Shown: positions 15,401-24,298, counted from the first letter of the stretch. The stretch: DNA of 64,000 bases from Acidobacteriota bacterium (GCA_013289685.1 JABCZL010000019.1:1-64000); one strand, 5' to 3'. Notes: generated by a model not told the origin, from the letters alone. Made by a program: numbers and translations.

Positions 15401-17352
15401 GTGCAATCCCACGTAAACGAGGCGGATAGACTCAATGGCTCACTGATGCTAGCAGGAAATGCATTTCCGCAGGTCGACGTCGCATTCGGGTAGTTGTAGG
15501 TCGTTACATTTGCTCCACCGCTGCTGGTCGTTCCCGCATCAGTGGCAGTCTTCACGTTGCCTGTATCGTAATTTGTGAATACGCGGTACAGAGATGTCGT
15601 GCTGTTTACTACAGTCCGTAGCGTTGTCAGATTACCGCGCGATCCGGAAACCGAAGTGTGTTGCGGTGTTGCGCCGGTGGGGGCCGTGGCGGTCGTCTCA
15701 TCATAGCTGTAATAAGTGTTAGACGTCACACTTCCAGGGGCGGTTAGAACCTCCACTTCACACGGATGATCCACGATTCCACTCAAGTTTGAACAGCCTC
15801 CGGAGGAGTTTGCGGTGCCGTAAAGGATGCTCACCCAGCGGAGGAGTGAGCCTACGTGCCCCGCACCGTAATCGTAATCGTAGATGCCCGCTACTAAGCC
15901 TGAGCTGTTGTAGACAATATCGGTTTCTGATTCCTGCCCGCTGGAGTTGGGAAAGTATTTGAAGATTGTTCGCTCATTAATTCCTCCAGAAATAGCGGTT
16001 GTGGTGCAGTTCGTGGAGTTACCGTTGTAGCACGTAATCGTGGTGCTCAACAGTGTGCCTGACGTACTTCCCTGATAGACCAAACGCTGAGTCTCGTAGA
16101 AGGATGCCGAGCCTGCCTGAAAATCAATCTGCGTCTGGTTTGAAGGCGTGCTCGGGTCCATAATCAGCGTCTGCCAGTGAGAGCCAGAGACCTGGCTTCG
16201 AGCATACGTCCAGGACCCGCCCGGGCTTAGCGCGCGCGTGAGGGTGCCAGTGCTCCCGTCACTAAAGATCCCCGAACCATTGGCTCCGCCGCTGTACGTG
16301 TACGCGATGGTTCCCCCCGTTGGCAAGGTGACTGACGCAATTCTGCCGGTAACGCAGGAAGAGGTCCCAGGCTTCGGTGTACAGTTGGCAGCGGAGGGTG
16401 TCGGCTCGTAGGTGAAACTGTGGCTGCTACCGTCTGGCAACGTGACGGTTTTCACCAGCGGGTTGCTAAGCGCGCCATATTCAGTGATGCCGCTGATCTG
16501 AAACCAAGTCTGCACGGTGTAGTTCGTATAGCTTACGGTGTAGGAAGCATTCGCGCCTGAAGGAGCGACGTAGGTGAGGGTCGTATTGCTCGGGGCTATG
16601 CCGGCAAGAGCAAGAACCTGCGTACCGAGAGTGTCTGTCCAGGCACCGGCGCTCTCAGTGATCATATTGCCGTTCGCATCGGTGGCACTCCACGAACCTC
16701 CCGAAGGTGGGCCGCTGACGAACGGCGGGTTAATGGTCGTCCCGGATTTTGTGACGACATACCCCGAAATTGAATTGGCAGTGGCAGGGCCAACATAAAA
16801 GGTGTAACCGGACCCATCACTTGCCACCGATTCCTCGGCTTGCGTTGGCTGGGGTCCATTCGGCGGCGATGTGCACCCGGTCGTAGTGATGTAGTACGCG
16901 GTGGCCGATATTTGATGACTGAAACCAGCCGGGTCATGGTAGACGAATCCGGAGTACTCAACCTGGGTGTAGGTGCCGTATTTATAAGGGGGATTGATCG
17001 GACAGGAACCTCCCGAAGTTGTAACGGAGTAGCTGATGTATCCGCCCCCACCGGCGTTCGAGATATTGCTCCATCCAAATGCGGTCGCTGGTTGCCACTG
17101 GGTAACCCCACTACTGGTCACAGGCGACCACACCAGACCGTCGTAACTGATGTCGTAGGTAAACGGAATCCCCCGGCCTGCCTTGTGCAAAACCGGAATT
17201 GTAAAGTGAACGTCCAGATTCCCAAGGTTCACCAAATCGAATGGCCCACCGCCCCAACTGCTGAATGGAGGCAATGTGGCTTGAGTTTGAGCCGATGCAA
17301 CGCCGGACCACAAGACTACGATCAGAAGGGAAAGTCTGGAAGAGAGTTTCAT
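12460..17352 (-). CDS. Large secreted RHS-repeat protein with variable C-terminal domain
   Basis: The 1,630-residue protein starts at 17352, where AAGGAG precedes the ATG and a signal peptide (LSLLIVVLWSGVASA) follows. The N-terminal part starts with PFSSWGGGPFDLVNLGNLDVHF, typical of acidobacterial RHS proteins. The middle holds many YD/RHS repeats (YDGLGRLSSV, YDYLGRLTSE, YDPNTGRP). The RHS-associated core ends at about residue 1430 with WLGSSRLT, APYGEQYA, GRWISPDPTGL and NPLRNVDPLGL. The last 200 residues are a separate Cys-rich domain ending SNTAAKWMTQTCGMSVSFPS. RHS cores form a cocoon that encloses and autocleaves a C-terminal effector. The gene is 35 bases after the 257-aa secreted gene on the same strand. 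Confidence 0.93.
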   Translation of the reverse strand: MKLSSRLSLLIVVLWSGVASAQTQATLPPFSSWGGGPFDLVNLGNLDVHFTIPVLHKAGRGIPFTYDISYDGLVWSPVTSSGVTQWQPATAFGWSNISNAGGGGYISYSVTTSGGSCPINPPYKYGTYTQVEYSGFVYHDPAGFSHQISATAYYITTTGCTSPPNGPQPTQAEESVASDGSGYTFYVGPATANSISGYVVTKSGTTINPPFVSGPPSGGSWSATDANGNMITESAGAWTDTLGTQVLALAGIAPSNTTLTYVAPSGANASYTVSYTNYTVQTWFQISGITEYGALSNPLVKTVTLPDGSSHSFTYEPTPSAANCTPKPGTSSCVTGRIASVTLPTGGTIAYTYSGGANGSGIFSDGSTGTLTRALSPGGSWTYARSQVSGSHWQTLIMDPSTPSNQTQIDFQAGSASFYETQRLVYQGSTSGTLLSTTITCYNGNSTNCTTTAISGGINERTIFKYFPNSSGQESETDIVYNSSGLVAGIYDYDYGAGHVGSLLRWVSILYGTANSSGGCSNLSGIVDHPCEVEVLTAPGSVTSNTYYSYDETTATAPTGATPQHTSVSGSRGNLTTLRTVVNSTTSLYRVFTNYDTGNVKTATDAGTTSSGGANVTTYNYPNATSTCGNAFPASISEPLSLSASFTWDCTGGAQTSVTDENGKTSTVYYTGTNFSKTADPNFWRPYATTDQLSTPTTFSYTATALESTMAFNSNHSVVDGRVNADGFGRPIVSQTEQGYNSTNYDSVETDYDVTGRPSKMAMPYVGTAGSLCSGTCQGTSTVYDGLGRPTLVTDGGGGTVSYFYTGNDVLQTVGPTQNFTKQFEYDGLGRLSSVCEITPGTSLWPGGTCAQTSPQIGYWTKYTYDSSSNLVGVTQNAQASSNLQTRTYAYDYLGRLTSETNPETGNSSSGSDITYTYDAACGSYAASAGDLAKRVDKAGNITCYGYDGLHRLKDAGNSGPTCRHFKYDAQTPPTGVTVTYTLARQAEAYTDNCSGTKITDEWFGYDADGRLTDFYESTPHSTGYYHTSASYWANGAIDSLSALTASSSAIFPTIYYGTSTGAGLDGEGRVTKVYAASGTNPVTSSTYVVSGTTEPIGALTAVTLGSADSDSFTYDPNTGRPATYTFAVNGVHDKGTLTWNANGTLGKLVIADSLTSTSDSQTCSYYYDDLARLGGKDANGYSVDCGTKWSQLFAFDPFGNISKSGTGAFLPTYSTATNQFTAIPGVSTPYYDSNGNLTKDNLNTYTWDPNWGNPASVNSTNLIYDASGQMVEQQNGSTYTQMLYSPAGKTAIMNGQTLIKAFVSLPGGGTAIYNPSSSNPVYYRHADWLGSSRLTSTASRTVYSDSAYAPYGEQYALYGTPDASFTDQNTDTTSTLYDFTFRELSQTQGRWISPDPTGLAAVNPGNPQSWNRYAYVVNNPLRNVDPLGLDYCTDIEGNVISDEDGGDNNINCADAGGTWNISSNTEGDSSDTLDPVETYISTINGVLWFNGQIKFETFGWGPSSDGCSVSVSCTGGGRVPTSFSHCTVNVGANGTYTAYDGGPTGSGVWSTLAVTSGQGSPPGNSTVFYSPVSCNQAKCVAGVADYINESPTLYVNAPPFYQNSNTAAKWMTQTCGMSVSFPSGAVGAH

Positions 17353-17387
17353 GTTTCTTGTTCTCCTTGGTGCTCCGCTTTGAGGGC

Positions 17388-18161
17388 TCAATTGATCACA
17401 AAAGTCGATAGTGATAAGCCAGAATTGAAAGAAGCTCCGGAGACAGTGATATCGACCAGCAAGTTCCCTTGCTGGTACTTCTGGATGTGCGTTGGAACTA
17501 GAACGCCGCTGATAGCCTGATAGTTAGAAAAATCAACTTCCACCAGAAGATTGGCACCAGCGTTGCCATCTGGATGTGAATTGAAAGTGACTGCCGACGG
17601 CAACAGCGTCGCGCTATCAAGGTAGAAGTCCATCGTGCTGAGTTGTTTTGGGCTCGGGTTCAAAGCGGCCGGATTGGATTGGTAAACGTAGGATTGGATG
17701 TGCTGGACGCTTTCTCCTTTCCAAGTCGTTGGGCCAATGTAGGACAGCACTACGTTCGGACCTGCCGCCAACGAACCAAGGACAGGGAAGAACCACACTG
17801 CGTCGGTCCAACAATTCTGTGAGGCGAACTTGCCCGACGAATTGTTGGGAGCAAGCCATTGGCCGAGTTGCGCCCCTGTCTGAGCGTCTCGAATGTCGGT
17901 GCGGGCACCGCTCGTGAGTGCGAGGTCCATCCGGCTCTCACCGATACCGAGCGCACGGAGAGTGGCGGTGCCGGTGTCCGACCCATTCCAAGTCACGCTA
18001 CCGGTCAGAGTCACGTCGCTAATACTGAGGTTCCCAACCATCGTGGCGATCGAATGAGCAGCGTACGAGAGAGCTTGGGGATTGCTGGTCGGTGGATTCT
18101 GTGACGTAGCACGGCAGACGAGAGCGATGGAAACTAAGGCAATAGCAGCATATCGAAGCAT
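17388..18161 (-). CDS. Secreted 257-aa protein paired with the RHS gene
   Basis: The protein begins with a signal peptide (MLRYAAIALVSIALVCRATSQ) and has a strong ribosome binding site (AAGGAGGA) before the ATG at 18161. The mature part is beta-rich, with repeated Trp and Gly-containing strands (LTGSVTWNGSDTGTATLRAL, LVEVDFSNYQAISGVLVPTH). The last motif resembles the LolA/LolB-like half-barrel fold of exported acidobacterial proteins, but this is a weak resemblance. It is the first gene of the seven-gene minus-strand set and lies just before the RHS gene, which suggests a role in its export or assembly. No enzyme motif is seen. Confidence 0.75.
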   Translation of the reverse strand: MLRYAAIALVSIALVCRATSQNPPTSNPQALSYAAHSIATMVGNLSISDVTLTGSVTWNGSDTGTATLRALGIGESRMDLALTSGARTDIRDAQTGAQLGQWLAPNNSSGKFASQNCWTDAVWFFPVLGSLAAGPNVVLSYIGPTTWKGESVQHIQSYVYQSNPAALNPSPKQLSTMDFYLDSATLLPSAVTFNSHPDGNAGANLLVEVDFSNYQAISGVLVPTHIQKYQQGNLLVDITVSGASFNSGLSLSTFVIN

Positions 18162-19054
18162 ACAGCTTCCTCCTTAATAGATGAGATCGCACAGCTATCT
18201 TCCCTCCCTAATATCGGGGACTTACGTGCTGAGAGCGATCCTTCGAGTCAAGGGGAAGCCGCAACCTGAGGCGGAACTTCGAGGCCCCTCAAAACCTTCT
18301 CAAGGTCAGATTAGCTTGGAAGCTATGCTCCTCCTCTTGTTATGTCAAGGAGAAAGACACTGCATGTCTTGTCAATCATAAAGCAGCGTGAGGAATATCA
18401 CAGGCAGTTACAGGAAAGGTGAGTCAGTTACAGTCTGTGGAATCGTGAAATCTTCGATCCCGTTGCGTCAACGGAACGAAGGGTGATCGAAGCGACCGCA
18501 CAAGAAGGCTTCAATGTAGTTCCCAATCGTGCCGAACCCTTCCCCTTGTCACGAAAATTGCGAAACCTGGACTGCATTTCAAGTCGTCGCCGTGGTTTTT
18601 CCGCAGCCTGTTAGGTTACCCTTCGCCACGGATACGTCGGTAAAACCTCCCATCACCTGTTATCAACAACTTACGAGGAACTTTAAGATATACAGAGGGA
18701 CTTTTCTTGGTGCTGATATCCGAATCGACGAAGACACCTGTCGCTCGGCCGGACGCAAAAACATCGTCGACCCGCCCAGAAACAGAAAGGCGACCCCCTG
18801 TTGAAGGCCGCCTCTACGTCAAAAGATCCAACGCTGTTTAGCGGTGGAAACCTGTTCTGGATCTTTGACGTGAATGCGGCACGCGTCGGGCGGCGATGGG
18901 CGTGGGGTAAACCACCAAGGAAACAGTTTTGGTGGCTTGGGAGGCCGGTTAGAGGGTGTTACCTAGCTGTCCGCCTGCCCACGAACTGCAAGGAAGCGAG
19001 GTTAAACGTCATCCCTTGTTTACAACACCAACCCAAGCTCTATAATTGGTGCCC
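18162..19054. other. Long divergent intergenic region
   Basis: About 890 bases separate the divergent RHS set (minus) and the IPT/beta-propeller gene (plus), so promoters for both should lie here. Short open frames exist but have no ribosome binding site and no protein-like composition. A recognisable promoter for the rightward gene is at its right edge (see 19017-19046). Nothing else was identified. Confidence 0.45.
19017..19046 (+). promoter_or_regulatory. Sigma-70-like promoter giving a nearly leaderless transcript
   Basis: TTGTTT at 19017-19022 and a perfect TATAAT at 19041-19046 are separated by 18 bases. Transcription would start about seven bases after the -10 box, at 19052-19054, and the ATG chosen for the next gene is at 19055. 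No ribosome binding site is visible before that ATG, which agrees with a leaderless or near-leaderless message. Confidence 0.5.
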
Positions 19055-22000
19055 ATGCGCCGTCGGGTGGCTCCCCATCATTGCGTTCTCTCCAGAATGC
19101 CTGCTGGGTGGCAAAGATTGCTGGTGCTGGCCTGCCTTGCTCTCCTGCAAGTATCCTCTGGATGTGGTGGCGGCTCTGGCTCAGGTAGCCAGCCTCCCCC
19201 TCCTCCTCCACCTCCCCCCTCGAATCCTGTGCCAGTCATTGTTTCGCTAAGCCCGAATTCTGTAACAGCAGGTGTGGCGACTTTCACATTGACGATTACG
19301 GGAGATAATTTCCTATCCTCGTCAACTGTGCAATGGAATGGTAGCTCGCGAGTTGCAACATTCACTTCAAGCACTCAGTTGCAAGCGCAGATCACAGCGG
19401 CGGACATCGCCAGCGCTGGGTTGGCTTCAGTGAGTGTTACGAATCCAGCTCCCGGTGGTGGGAATTCGGGATCGGCGGAGTTTACGATCAACGCAACTTC
19501 GAATCCTGCACCTTCCATCAAATCCCTCAATCCATCTTCGGTAAACGCCGGAAGCTTTGGATTCATCTTGACTGTAACTGGCTCGAATTTCATTCCTGCT
19601 TCAACGATCGAATGGAATAGTACGGCTCTTTCCACGACGTATCTCTCCGAAACCCAACTCGAAGCCCAGATTCCCGGACCCGACGTTTCTGCTTCCGGAT
19701 TCGCCGATGTGGCCATCGTGAATCCTTCTCCTGGTGGCGGAACATCCGCACCTGTAACGTTTACCGTTGCCTATGGACCGATGGTTGTCAGCCAGTCAAT
19801 AAATGACTTGGTTTGGGACTCGACGCATCAGCGGATTTACATCTCTGTGCCCAGCCTTGGTGGGACCTACGGCAACACCGTTGCAGCCCTAGATCCAAAC
19901 ACGGGCTTGATCCAATCGTCGCAGTTTGCAGGCAGCGAGCCCAATTTGCTTGCCATATCCGACGACGATCAATTCTTGTACGTAGCGCTTGATGGATCGT
20001 CTTCCGTCCAGCGCTTTACCCTTCCTAATCTTCTTACGGACATTAACTATTCCCTGGGGACATCAGGTCCATCCGGTGAATATGGCCCGTCTTTTGCCCT
20101 CGACCTCCAGGTTGCACCTGGTCTCCATGACACAAGTGCAGCCGCACGCGGCAGCTTCGTAGTCAGTCCGGTCGCGCAGGGAGGGATAGCGATCCGTGAT
20201 AATGCTATTCAGCGGCCGACAGCTGCTGGCCCTCCCGCCGGTTATTACGATTCCCTTCAGTGGGGATCGGATACGGCTCTGTACGCTATCAATAACGAGA
20301 TTTCCAGCTTCGATTTCTACACTTTGGCGGTTGGCTCTACGGGAACGGCGCTTGTCAACGATTACCCGAGCGAATTCTCAACGTTTTATGTGAGGTTGCA
20401 TTATGACAGCGGCACTGGATTTGCGTATACCGACGATGGGTACGTAATCAATCCTGCGAATGGCCAGCACGTCGGGCAGTTTCCGGCGTCTGGGTTAATG
20501 GTGCCGGATTCAACCCTCAAGAGCGCATTTTTCCTGGGGCAGACGCAGGCCCAATCCGGTACAACCAACTTCACGATTGAATCATTCAATCTGACAACAT
20601 TCGCAGCAACAGCTGAGGTCACTGTGCCAAATGTGCAGGGGAATCCTCAGCATTTCATCCGCTGGGGCGTGAATGGGCTGGCATTCAATGACGATGCGGG
20701 TTTTGTCTACATCCTCAATAGTCCTTTTGTCACAGACGGTGGTAAGCGAGTGACAACGCCGCAGCGCTACCTGAGCCCGGTCGGAAGGACTAGCTTGCTT
20801 CGAAAGGCGATTCGCTCCTCGAACGTCATAGCGAATGTCAGATCGAAACGCAGGCTGAAGTCGAGGGATTATTCAGCGAATTCTGCCGTTCCTAACCCTG
20901 CTCCGTCAATGACGGCGCTGAGCCCAAGTACTGTCACCGCAGGCGTGAATGCTTTCACCTTGACAGTTACCGGAAGCAACTTCGTGTCTCCCTCCACAGT
21001 TGAATGGGGCGGGAATCCGCTCCCAACTGAATTTGTGTCGAGCAGCGAACTGCAAGCGCAGGTTAGTGCCTCTGACGTGGCAGCTGCTAATACAGTCGTG
21101 ATAAATGTAGTAACTCCTAGTCCAGGAGGGGGCACTTCGCCTGCCTTGATTTTCGGCATCGTTCCGGCGTCCGGTTCGATTCCCGTGATCCAGTCGCTTT
21201 TTCCGGGTTACATTGTGGCTGGCAGCGCCGGATTCACCATGAACGTAAATGGGCTTGCATATTTCAATGCGTCGAGTGTGGTCGAGTGGAATGGGAGTCC
21301 CCGTTCGAGTTATCTAAACAGCCCTGGACAGCTACAGGTTCAAATCAGCGCCTCTGATGTTGCAACTCCTGGGTACGCTCAGGTGACCGTAACCAATGCA
21401 GGGCCTGGCGGAGGCATATCCAATGTGGCCGAATTTCAGATCCTTTATCAGCCGACGGTCGTCAATCAAGTGTCGAATGACATGTTGTGGGACGCAGTTA
21501 ACCAGGTCATGTACATATCGATCCCGAGTACTGCGAGCACGCACGCTGACCAAGTGTGCGTCCTCAACCCCACGACTGCGGCGATAGGGACCTGTCAGCC
21601 AGGCAGCGAGCCACATAAGCTCGCGATCTCTGACGATAGTCAGTTTTTGTATGTCGGAATGGACGGCACTGGCTCAGTACAGCGCTTTGTTCTGCCCAGC
21701 TTGACTCCTGATATCAGCTATTCGCTAGGTACCGAGCCGGGCACGGGGTCCCTATACTATGCACTTGACCTTCAAGTTGCTCCCGGTGCCCCCCATACGA
21801 CAGCGGTTTCATTGGGTACGGTAACGGACCCCGCTGCGACGGGTGGAATTACTATCTACGACGATTCCACGCCCAGACCGACAAGCGTGCTTGGTTGGGG
21901 ACCGACTCAAGATCTCTATGACTCACTCCAGTGGGGTGCCAACGTGACCGAGTTGTATGCAGCGAGTACCGAGGGTGGAGGTGATTTCTACACGTTGAGC

Positions 22001-22489
22001 GTGAGTTCTTCCGGAGTCGTGCTCGACCAAGACTATCCTTCGGTATTCTGGAATGAGGGCAAGATTAATTACGATGCAGCTAACGGCCTCATCTACTCAG
22101 ACGATGGATTTCATGCAATCGATCCTTCTACCGGAATGCCTGTCGGCATTTTCGAGGTGGGAGGTGGATGGCCCATGGCCCCTGACTCAACTCTGAACAC
22201 GGTATTCATGCCCGTCCAATACATATGGCAGATCGAGTCCCCGAATTACACCATAGATTTGTTTGACATGGCGCACTACGTTCTGATTGCCCAGATTCCC
22301 TTCTACACCACCGCGGCAAATCCCATTTTGTACATCGGTCGATTCATTCGATGGGGCACCAACGGACTAGCGTTGAACGATACTCAAGGAAATATCTACC
22401 TGATTTCTGGATCGTTTGTCCGCGGGAACCAGAAATCTGCCTCGCAGCGGCGGGTGAAGCCAGTTCGGATGCCATTGGCCGCTCACTGA
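19055..22489 (+). CDS. Lipoprotein with duplicated IPT/TIG and beta-propeller halves
   Basis: The 1,144-residue protein has an N-terminal hydrophobic segment ending in a lipobox-like LQVSSGC (Cys37 from the ATG at 19055), then a Gly/Ser stretch and a run of nine Pro. The body is an internal duplication: two IPT/TIG domains (VIVSLSPNSVTAGVATFTLT and a second copy) plus a beta-propeller (NDLVWDSTHQRIYISVP, AISDDDQFLYVALDG), then again two IPT/TIG domains (MTALSPSTVTAGVNAFTLT) and a propeller (NDMLWDAVNQVMYISIP, AISDDSQFLYVGMDG). A linker rich in Arg joins the halves near residues 555-605. IPT domains and propellers usually bind carbohydrate or protein at the cell surface. A start at the ATG at 19097 is an alternative. 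Confidence 0.85.
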   Translation: MRRRVAPHHCVLSRMPAGWQRLLVLACLALLQVSSGCGGGSGSGSQPPPPPPPPPSNPVPVIVSLSPNSVTAGVATFTLTITGDNFLSSSTVQWNGSSRVATFTSSTQLQAQITAADIASAGLASVSVTNPAPGGGNSGSAEFTINATSNPAPSIKSLNPSSVNAGSFGFILTVTGSNFIPASTIEWNSTALSTTYLSETQLEAQIPGPDVSASGFADVAIVNPSPGGGTSAPVTFTVAYGPMVVSQSINDLVWDSTHQRIYISVPSLGGTYGNTVAALDPNTGLIQSSQFAGSEPNLLAISDDDQFLYVALDGSSSVQRFTLPNLLTDINYSLGTSGPSGEYGPSFALDLQVAPGLHDTSAAARGSFVVSPVAQGGIAIRDNAIQRPTAAGPPAGYYDSLQWGSDTALYAINNEISSFDFYTLAVGSTGTALVNDYPSEFSTFYVRLHYDSGTGFAYTDDGYVINPANGQHVGQFPASGLMVPDSTLKSAFFLGQTQAQSGTTNFTIESFNLTTFAATAEVTVPNVQGNPQHFIRWGVNGLAFNDDAGFVYILNSPFVTDGGKRVTTPQRYLSPVGRTSLLRKAIRSSNVIANVRSKRRLKSRDYSANSAVPNPAPSMTALSPSTVTAGVNAFTLTVTGSNFVSPSTVEWGGNPLPTEFVSSSELQAQVSASDVAAANTVVINVVTPSPGGGTSPALIFGIVPASGSIPVIQSLFPGYIVAGSAGFTMNVNGLAYFNASSVVEWNGSPRSSYLNSPGQLQVQISASDVATPGYAQVTVTNAGPGGGISNVAEFQILYQPTVVNQVSNDMLWDAVNQVMYISIPSTASTHADQVCVLNPTTAAIGTCQPGSEPHKLAISDDSQFLYVGMDGTGSVQRFVLPSLTPDISYSLGTEPGTGSLYYALDLQVAPGAPHTTAVSLGTVTDPAATGGITIYDDSTPRPTSVLGWGPTQDLYDSLQWGANVTELYAASTEGGGDFYTLSVSSSGVVLDQDYPSVFWNEGKINYDAANGLIYSDDGFHAIDPSTGMPVGIFEVGGGWPMAPDSTLNTVFMPVQYIWQIESPNYTIDLFDMAHYVLIAQIPFYTTAANPILYIGRFIRWGTNGLALNDTQGNIYLISGSFVRGNQKSASQRRVKPVRMPLAAH

Positions 22490-22663
22490 TACCGCGGTCC
22501 TCAGTGTACCCTTGTCGCCCCCTTCCCGTGTCATAATAGTCAAGCATCCAGAGCGAGTCGGACATGCGCCGACTCCCCAACCGAGACGAATTCATCACGT
22601 CCACGGTGGTCACAGCCTACGCAGGCTGGATGCGGCGACGAAGATCGCAAAGGAACATCAACC

Positions 22664-22978
22664 ATGAAGCAGATCATCTGTCTCCCTCCACTGGCGGAGA
22701 CAATCGAAACATCGATCCCCGCGACCGTTGATCCCGAAGTGGGCGAACCGCGTTGTCCAAATGGGCATAACTCAGCGATTCCTCCGCGATGTCCCACGCT
22801 GATGTTCGTCACATGCTGGCACTACAGCACTGGAGCCACTTGGAATGGGTACTGCATTACGTGCGGCGTCCGCCATGCGCCGTTTAGGATTTATTGGCAT
22901 TCCTTTCGCATGGATGACAAAGCTGTCGGCCCAAAGAACTACTGCGGATACTGCGGGGCGAAGATGGTCAGTGGCTGA
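22664..22978 (+). CDS. Small zinc-ribbon protein
   Basis: A 104-residue protein is encoded, with AAAGGA before the ATG. It has three Cys-rich spots: RCPNGH, then YCITCGVRH, then NYCGYCGAKM, enough for one or two zinc-binding ribbons. The first third is acidic and probably flexible. No enzyme motif is seen; such proteins often bind nucleic acid or partner proteins. Both strands are open here, but the Cys pattern and ribosome binding site favour the plus strand. Confidence 0.6.
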   Translation: MKQIICLPPLAETIETSIPATVDPEVGEPRCPNGHNSAIPPRCPTLMFVTCWHYSTGATWNGYCITCGVRHAPFRIYWHSFRMDDKAVGPKNYCGYCGAKMVSG

Positions 22979-23009
22979 ATCAGTGAACGTTCCATCTCAG
23001 CCACAGCAG

Positions 23010-23087
23010 GAGCGCGTGAAGGCAGGTGTACGCAATGCAGACAAACCGGGATTCACACGCAAAGGAGACAAGCTAGGCCGTCCTGTT
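23010..23087 (+). pseudogene. Serine recombinase relic (E-helix/linker segment)
   Basis: The plus-strand reading ERVKAGVRNADKPGF, then KGDKLGRPVG, matches the segment of serine recombinases that leaves the catalytic domain (compare ERVRAGLRNARAKGKRLGRP in the intact gene at 3678-4331). The nucleophile domain before it and the helix-turn-helix after it are not found. It is a short fragment of a former recombinase gene, with a small insertion inside the motif. Confidence 0.55.
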
Positions 23088-23278
23088 GGGCCTGCTGGGC
23101 CGAACCCTTCAACACGGTGGCGTAGAGCACAGAGACAGCAAGCACTAGCAGCACCCACGCTTCACCATCCTGCCTGACCATCCCCTTAGGCAAGTCGGAA
23201 TCTATGCGTGTACACTCCAGCCGTGCGTGGGCTAAAGATGTATGGAGGTGTATTTGTGGCCGCAAGAGGGAGATTCCA

Positions 23279-23890
23279 ATGAAACGAGTTGTGCTCTTCG
23301 TGATTATCCTGATGCTGGTTGGTTGCTCAAACAATTTAGGTCGTAGGGAAGCACAGAGGGCAGTCAACAAAGCGGTCAAGAGAATCCCCGAGCCTAAAGA
23401 ACTGTTGATTAACACGGGATTGGTGTCGGGCTATTGCATTGATGAGCCAGCTTTCAATCCCACAGATGGTCCAGCATACAAAGCACTGGCTAAGCTGGGG
23501 ATCGTAACCATGAAGAACGTCGGCAACGGTTGGCAGGTAGACCTTACCGAGGCTGGGAAACGGGCCGTCGCGGGGGAGCCGTACGGGCATGAGCAAAAAC
23601 AACATTGTGATGAATGGCAGTCTAGCCTGCCCATTGCCACGTTTGATGGGATTGAACTCACGGGCATACAACAAGAGGGAATTCACGCTAAAGCAGACAT
23701 TGCCATTAAATGGAAGCTCACTCCATTAGGGCTGGCGCTAAAGACGATTCCCGAGGGGAACGACGTAGAAATGGGGCTAGGGCATGAGTTTTCGTACATG
23801 CCCAGAGGCGAAAAGGAATTCTCGCAGAACGACGTTGCCAAGTTCGAGAAGTATGATGACGGTTGGCGATTGAAGACTCCTGAGCAGTGA
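23279..23890 (+). CDS. Lipoprotein of unknown function
   Basis: The 203-residue protein starts at 23279 after AGAGGGAG. It has a short lipoprotein signal (MKRVVLFVIILMLVGC) with Cys17 as the lipidated residue. The mature part is mixed alpha/beta; segments such as YKALAKLGIVTMKNVGNGWQ and WKLTPLGLALK read like a duplicated small domain, each ending with a basic/aromatic stretch. The final part (FSQNDVAKFEKYDDGWRLKT) is polar. It should be anchored in the inner leaflet of the outer membrane or in the cytoplasmic membrane. The family is not recognised. Confidence 0.7.
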   Translation: MKRVVLFVIILMLVGCSNNLGRREAQRAVNKAVKRIPEPKELLINTGLVSGYCIDEPAFNPTDGPAYKALAKLGIVTMKNVGNGWQVDLTEAGKRAVAGEPYGHEQKQHCDEWQSSLPIATFDGIELTGIQQEGIHAKADIAIKWKLTPLGLALKTIPEGNDVEMGLGHEFSYMPRGEKEFSQNDVAKFEKYDDGWRLKTPEQ

Positions 23891-24059
23891 GAACACTGAG
23901 TACGATGCCCACAACAGGAACCCATAGCGCAACGCCACGCGCACGCTCTGACCATCCGTCCAGCAGTGAACCTCCGAACTCAGGGAGCACTGCGTCTGCA
24001 ATAACACGGTGTTGACTACGCAGATCGCCATGCGTTCAGCCAAGAAATCACTTGGGGAA

Positions 24060-24083
24060 AATCGAGGTGGGGCATACCCCTGA
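24060..24083 (+). repeat. 24-bp interspersed repeat, copy 2
   Basis: This segment matches 4380-4403 at 23 of 24 positions. It includes the GGGGCATACCCC inverted repeat. About 30 bases further on is GGGGCATACCTCTG, a degenerate partial copy. No gene overlaps it. Confidence 0.6.
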
Positions 24084-24193
24084 TTTAAAGAATGCTTTCG
24101 CAAGCCGGGGCATACCTCTGCAATTCGGCCTAGCGTCCGTGCGGCCTTTCGCGTGGGCTGATTCGTAGCGATCTGCCTGAGAGATTCCGGTAT

Positions 24194-24298
24194 GTTACCG
24201 CGATCCGCAGATCGGCTCAACCCGGTAACTATTTTGCTTGATGGGATCGATCCCATTCACTAGTATTGAATGTACGTGTATCCATACTTTGGATACCC
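24194..24298. repeat. Cluster of inverted repeats
   Basis: Three inverted repeats lie within about 105 bases. GTTACCG (24194-24200) pairs with CGGTAAC (24223-24229) and encloses a smaller stem CGATC/GATCG. ATGGGATCGATCCCAT (24241-24256) is a perfect 16-base palindrome. GTATCC (24278-24283) pairs with GGATAC (24291-24296). The cluster could be recombinase or regulator binding sites or a structured RNA. Confidence 0.45.
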
